Positions 61,650 to 64,000 of a DNA stretch of 64,000 nucleotides are shown here, one piece after another. Each line of letters opens with the position of its first letter. The stretch's first letter is position 1. Position numbers and translations under genes: made by a program. The DNA comes from Halochromatium glycolicum. GTDB taxonomy: Bacteria; Pseudomonadota; Gammaproteobacteria; Chromatiales; Chromatiaceae. The stretch is from contig NZ_NRSJ01000026.1 of assembly GCF_016584085.1 (NCBI RefSeq), forward strand, positions 1-64,000. The letters run 5' to 3'. Under the pieces are notes generated by a model that saw only the letters and a list, made by a program, of their open reading frames with translations, had not been told where the DNA came from and made no database searches.

Positions 61650-63461
61650 CTAGCGCGGATAGGCATCGAGCCCCGGAGCCTGGCCCGGTACCGCATGGCC
61701 CGGAACCGCAGCCGAGTCGCCGACCAGCCAGGCCACCTGGTACGGCTCGAGCTCGAAACGGCTCGGCAACTGCTCACCGCTCTGTCGCCAGCCGCCGATC
61801 AGCTCCCGCCAACGCAGCTCCCTCGGCCGACGAACCAGCCGGCCGAACGCCAGCTGAAGCGGCGCGCCGGTCAGATTCGCGACCATCCACAGCGTCTGGG
61901 ATTGATCCGGGGCCACCCGGTGCACCCCGAACAGCCCCGCCGGCAGCTCGAGCGCCCGTTGCGGCCCGTCCGGATGGAAGGCCGGCTGCGCCCGCCGAAT
62001 CCTAAGCCGACGCAGATACTCGGGCAAGATGCGCCGAGCCTGATGGGCGGAATCATCCCCAAGCATCGCATCGAGCTCCGGCACCGCCCATTTCTGGCGA
62101 TTGATCGTTCGGGCGCGGCCGCTCTGCTCGGCCCCGCGCAGGTTGTTCGAAGCCCCGAGCAGGCTGTTGAAGTAGATCCCTGGAACCCCCTGTAGGCTCA
62201 TCGCGATGGTCTGCGCGCAGAGGAAGCGCTGAATCGAGAGCTCCAGATCGCCCGGGATACCGACGGCATCGAAATAGGTAATGTTGAGCTCGTAGGGCGT
62301 TGCCGAGCCATCAGGATTACTGCGTCGCGAGACGAGCCCGCCACGCTCCTCCATCGCCGTGACCAACGCCTCGAGCTGCGGCTGGGGCAGCAGCCCCTCA
62401 AGCGGGCGCACGCCAATGCCATCATGCGAGGCAGTGAAATTGAAATAGGTGCAGCCGGGCTTCGGCGGTGCGAGCTTTGCGATCCACTCGGTCAGATAGC
62501 GCCCGTTCCCGCTGTGCATTGCATGGAGCAACAGCGGCGGCAGGCTGAACTGATAGACCATGTGGGCCTCGTCCCCCTCACCGAAGTAGCTGATGTTCTC
62601 GGCGTGGGGGACATTGGTCTCGGTGATCACCAGCACGGTCGGTGCCACCAGCGTCAGCAGATCGCGCAGCAGCTTGACGACCTCATGGGTCTGCGGCAGA
62701 TGGATGCAGGCCGTGCCGAGCTGCTTCCAGAGGTAGGCGATCGCGTCCAGCCGGACGATCTGGGCGCCGTGGTGGACGTAGAACAGCAGGATGTCGAGGT
62801 ATTCGAACAGCACGTCCGGGTTGCTGAAGTCGACATCGATCTGATCATGCCCGAAGGTCGCCCAGACATAGCGCTGACCATGCGGCGTCTGGACCGGCCG
62901 CAGCAGCGCCGAGGTGCGCGGCCGGACGACCCCACTGAGGTCGGTCTTGGGATCGACCTCGATGAAATAGTGCCGCTCCGGCGCCATGCCACTGCTATAA
63001 CAGTTGAACCAGCGGCTGTAACTGGAGACATGGTTGATCACCAGGTCGACCATCAGCCGGTAATCCTCGGCCAATGCCTCGAGATCGACCCAGTTACCGA
63101 GTCGCGCATCGACACGTCGATAGTCGACCACGGCGAACCCATCGTCAGAGCTGTAAGGGAAGAACGGCAGGACATGGACTGCGGAGACGGCATCGCCGAC
63201 CTGCTCGGCCAGGAATCGGCGTAGCGTCGCCAGCGGCGCCTCGTGGTTGGCGCTGACCATATCGGCGTAGGTGATCAGCACCGCATCGGTCTGATCCCAT
63301 GGCGCACAACCGGCCGCCTCCGGCGGACACTCCGCCCCGACACCATAGCGGCCGACGATCAGCTGCAATCGCTCCATCAGCGCGTCCAGCGCATCCTCGC
63401 CATAGAGGCGGCGCAGCCGTCCGCGAATGCGCTCATAGACGCGCCGCTCGACCACAAACAT
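61650..63461 (-). CDS. GH13 sugar phosphorylase (sucrose/glucosylglycerate phosphorylase-like)
   Basis: 603 residues, GH13 subfamily 18 type. TIM-barrel motifs: AVHVLPFFPYSSDDGFAV, LMVDLVINHVS, IVRLDAIAYLWKQLG with the nucleophile Asp, VLVITETNVPH with the acid/base Glu and FTASHDGIGV with the transition-state Asp. Phosphorylases of this group cleave sucrose, sucrose-6-phosphate or glucosylglycerate with phosphate. It starts 3 bp after a glycosyltransferase stop, so the two are co-transcribed and probably make and recycle one disaccharide or compatible solute. Confidence 0.88.
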   Translation of the reverse strand: MFVVERRVYERIRGRLRRLYGEDALDALMERLQLIVGRYGVGAECPPEAAGCAPWDQTDAVLITYADMVSANHEAPLATLRRFLAEQVGDAVSAVHVLPFFPYSSDDGFAVVDYRRVDARLGNWVDLEALAEDYRLMVDLVINHVSSYSRWFNCYSSGMAPERHYFIEVDPKTDLSGVVRPRTSALLRPVQTPHGQRYVWATFGHDQIDVDFSNPDVLFEYLDILLFYVHHGAQIVRLDAIAYLWKQLGTACIHLPQTHEVVKLLRDLLTLVAPTVLVITETNVPHAENISYFGEGDEAHMVYQFSLPPLLLHAMHSGNGRYLTEWIAKLAPPKPGCTYFNFTASHDGIGVRPLEGLLPQPQLEALVTAMEERGGLVSRRSNPDGSATPYELNITYFDAVGIPGDLELSIQRFLCAQTIAMSLQGVPGIYFNSLLGASNNLRGAEQSGRARTINRQKWAVPELDAMLGDDSAHQARRILPEYLRRLRIRRAQPAFHPDGPQRALELPAGLFGVHRVAPDQSQTLWMVANLTGAPLQLAFGRLVRRPRELRWRELIGGWRQSGEQLPSRFELEPYQVAWLVGDSAAVPGHAVPGQAPGLDAYPR

Positions 63462-63464
63462 GGC

Positions 63465-64000
63465 TCACTCCGTCATGTTGCGCACATTGTTGATCAGGCT
63501 GCGCAGACTGTCGCGCAGCACCCGGTAGCTATAGAAGCGGCTCGCCGTCCGATAGTTGTGCTCGACCAGCGCAGCGCGGTACTCGGGGTCGGCCAGGATC
63601 TGGCGCGTCTGCTCGACCGTGGACTTGTCGATGACCCCGTCGATCACCGGCAGCCGGAAGCCCTTTGGCTCGATGTCGCGCTGGTAGACGCTGTAGCGGC
63701 CGATGACGATCGGAAGCCGGAAGTAGACCGCCTCCAACAGGGCGTTGCCGAAGCCCTCGTAGAGGCTTGGAAAGGTGACCAGGTCGGCGTGCGGATAGAG
63801 GTCGCTCAAGACATAGATCTTCTGGCCCTGCTGGTCGAGCTGGCGGCGGTCCGCCATCCGTTCACCGAACAGCTTCAGCGAGACCCCTTCATCTTGGGCG
63901 AGCTGCTGGATCTGGCGTTGGTATTCGTGGCCCTCGTCGCCGCTGTGGTGCGAGATCACCAGATGCGCGTGCGACAGCTTGAGCCGGCGGATCAGGTGGA
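63465..64000 (-). CDS. Glycosyltransferase, C-terminal part (5' end beyond window)
   Basis: The last 178 residues of a GT4-type enzyme; the frame is open to the window edge with conserved sequence HLVISHHSGDEG before the first internal start codon. Features: SDLYPHADLVTFPSLYEGFGNALLEAVYFRLPIVIG, containing the E-x7-E nucleotide-sugar motif, and a helical C-terminus. It precedes the GH13 phosphorylase by 3 bp in the same operon. This pairing fits synthesis and phosphorolysis of a sugar such as glucosylglycerate or sucrose. Confidence 0.85.
   Translation of the reverse strand, partial: HLIRRLKLSHAHLVISHHSGDEGHEYQRQIQQLAQDEGVSLKLFGERMADRRQLDQQGQKIYVLSDLYPHADLVTFPSLYEGFGNALLEAVYFRLPIVIGRYSVYQRDIEPKGFRLPVIDGVIDKSTVEQTRQILADPEYRAALVEHNYRTASRFYSYRVLRDSLRSLINNVRNMTE

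Overview
The window is a high-GC, gene-dense chromosomal segment whose content points to a purple sulfur bacterium (Gammaproteobacteria, Chromatiaceae-like). It carries two tandem light-harvesting beta/alpha gene pairs behind twin PpsR/CrtJ-type operators, O2-independent ubiquinone genes (ubiV, ubiT), idi, hemF, a nickel ECF transporter with NikR, and KaiB homologues beside a hybrid histidine kinase. Gammaproteobacterial housekeeping genes (hisG, purM-purN, djlA) fit this. Genus assignment is not possible from sequence inspection alone.

Layout. 0-2 kb: 5'-truncated ubiV with a foldback inverted repeat at the very end of the sequence, then hisG. 2.2-13.1 kb: a co-oriented redox cluster of three related di-heme c-type cytochromes (RoxA/di-heme peroxidase-like), a GMC flavoprotein, an Old-Yellow-Enzyme-type flavoprotein with a C-terminal Cys cluster, a 39-aa membrane peptide, a small membrane protein and a lipase-like hydrolase. 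This is the best candidate for an undescribed pathway. 13.3-15.2 kb: an AT-richer island (methyltransferase plus sugar-transfer ATP-grasp). 15.2-26.4 kb: GAF protein, hotdog enzyme, hydrolases, idi-ubiT, HerA-like ATPase, permease, lipase maturation factor, retropepsin-like protease. 26.5-31.7 kb: repeats, then two convergent paralogous ATP-grasp enzymes, one in tandem with a CocE-type hydrolase. 32-35.4 kb: Hsp20, a PfkB kinase and the light-harvesting operon. 35.7-39.3 kb: FixJ-like regulator, hybrid kinase and KaiB. 39.5-49.7 kb: aldo-keto reductase, djlA, hemF, an orphan protein, a binding-protein/GGDEF pair resembling NspS/MbaA, and a molybdopterin oxidoreductase. 50-55.5 kb: purM, purN, nhaR-like, a Cys-rich protein, a second KaiB and a glycosyltransferase. 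55.5-60 kb: nickel transport nikMLQO with divergent nikR. 60-64 kb: a secreted Cys-repeat protein, a Kunitz/BPTI-like lipoprotein, a GH13 sugar phosphorylase and a truncated glycosyltransferase.

Intergenic space is rich in short dispersed repeats: a 164-bp hairpin element (MITE-like) in three copies, a 182-bp REP/BIME-like element in two copies, and 83-bp and 55-bp repeats in two copies each. One 164-bp copy supplies the stop codon of a cytochrome gene. No tRNA, rRNA, CRISPR array, transposase or complete IS was recognised.

All functional calls come from reading motifs and recalled family features; no database search was run.
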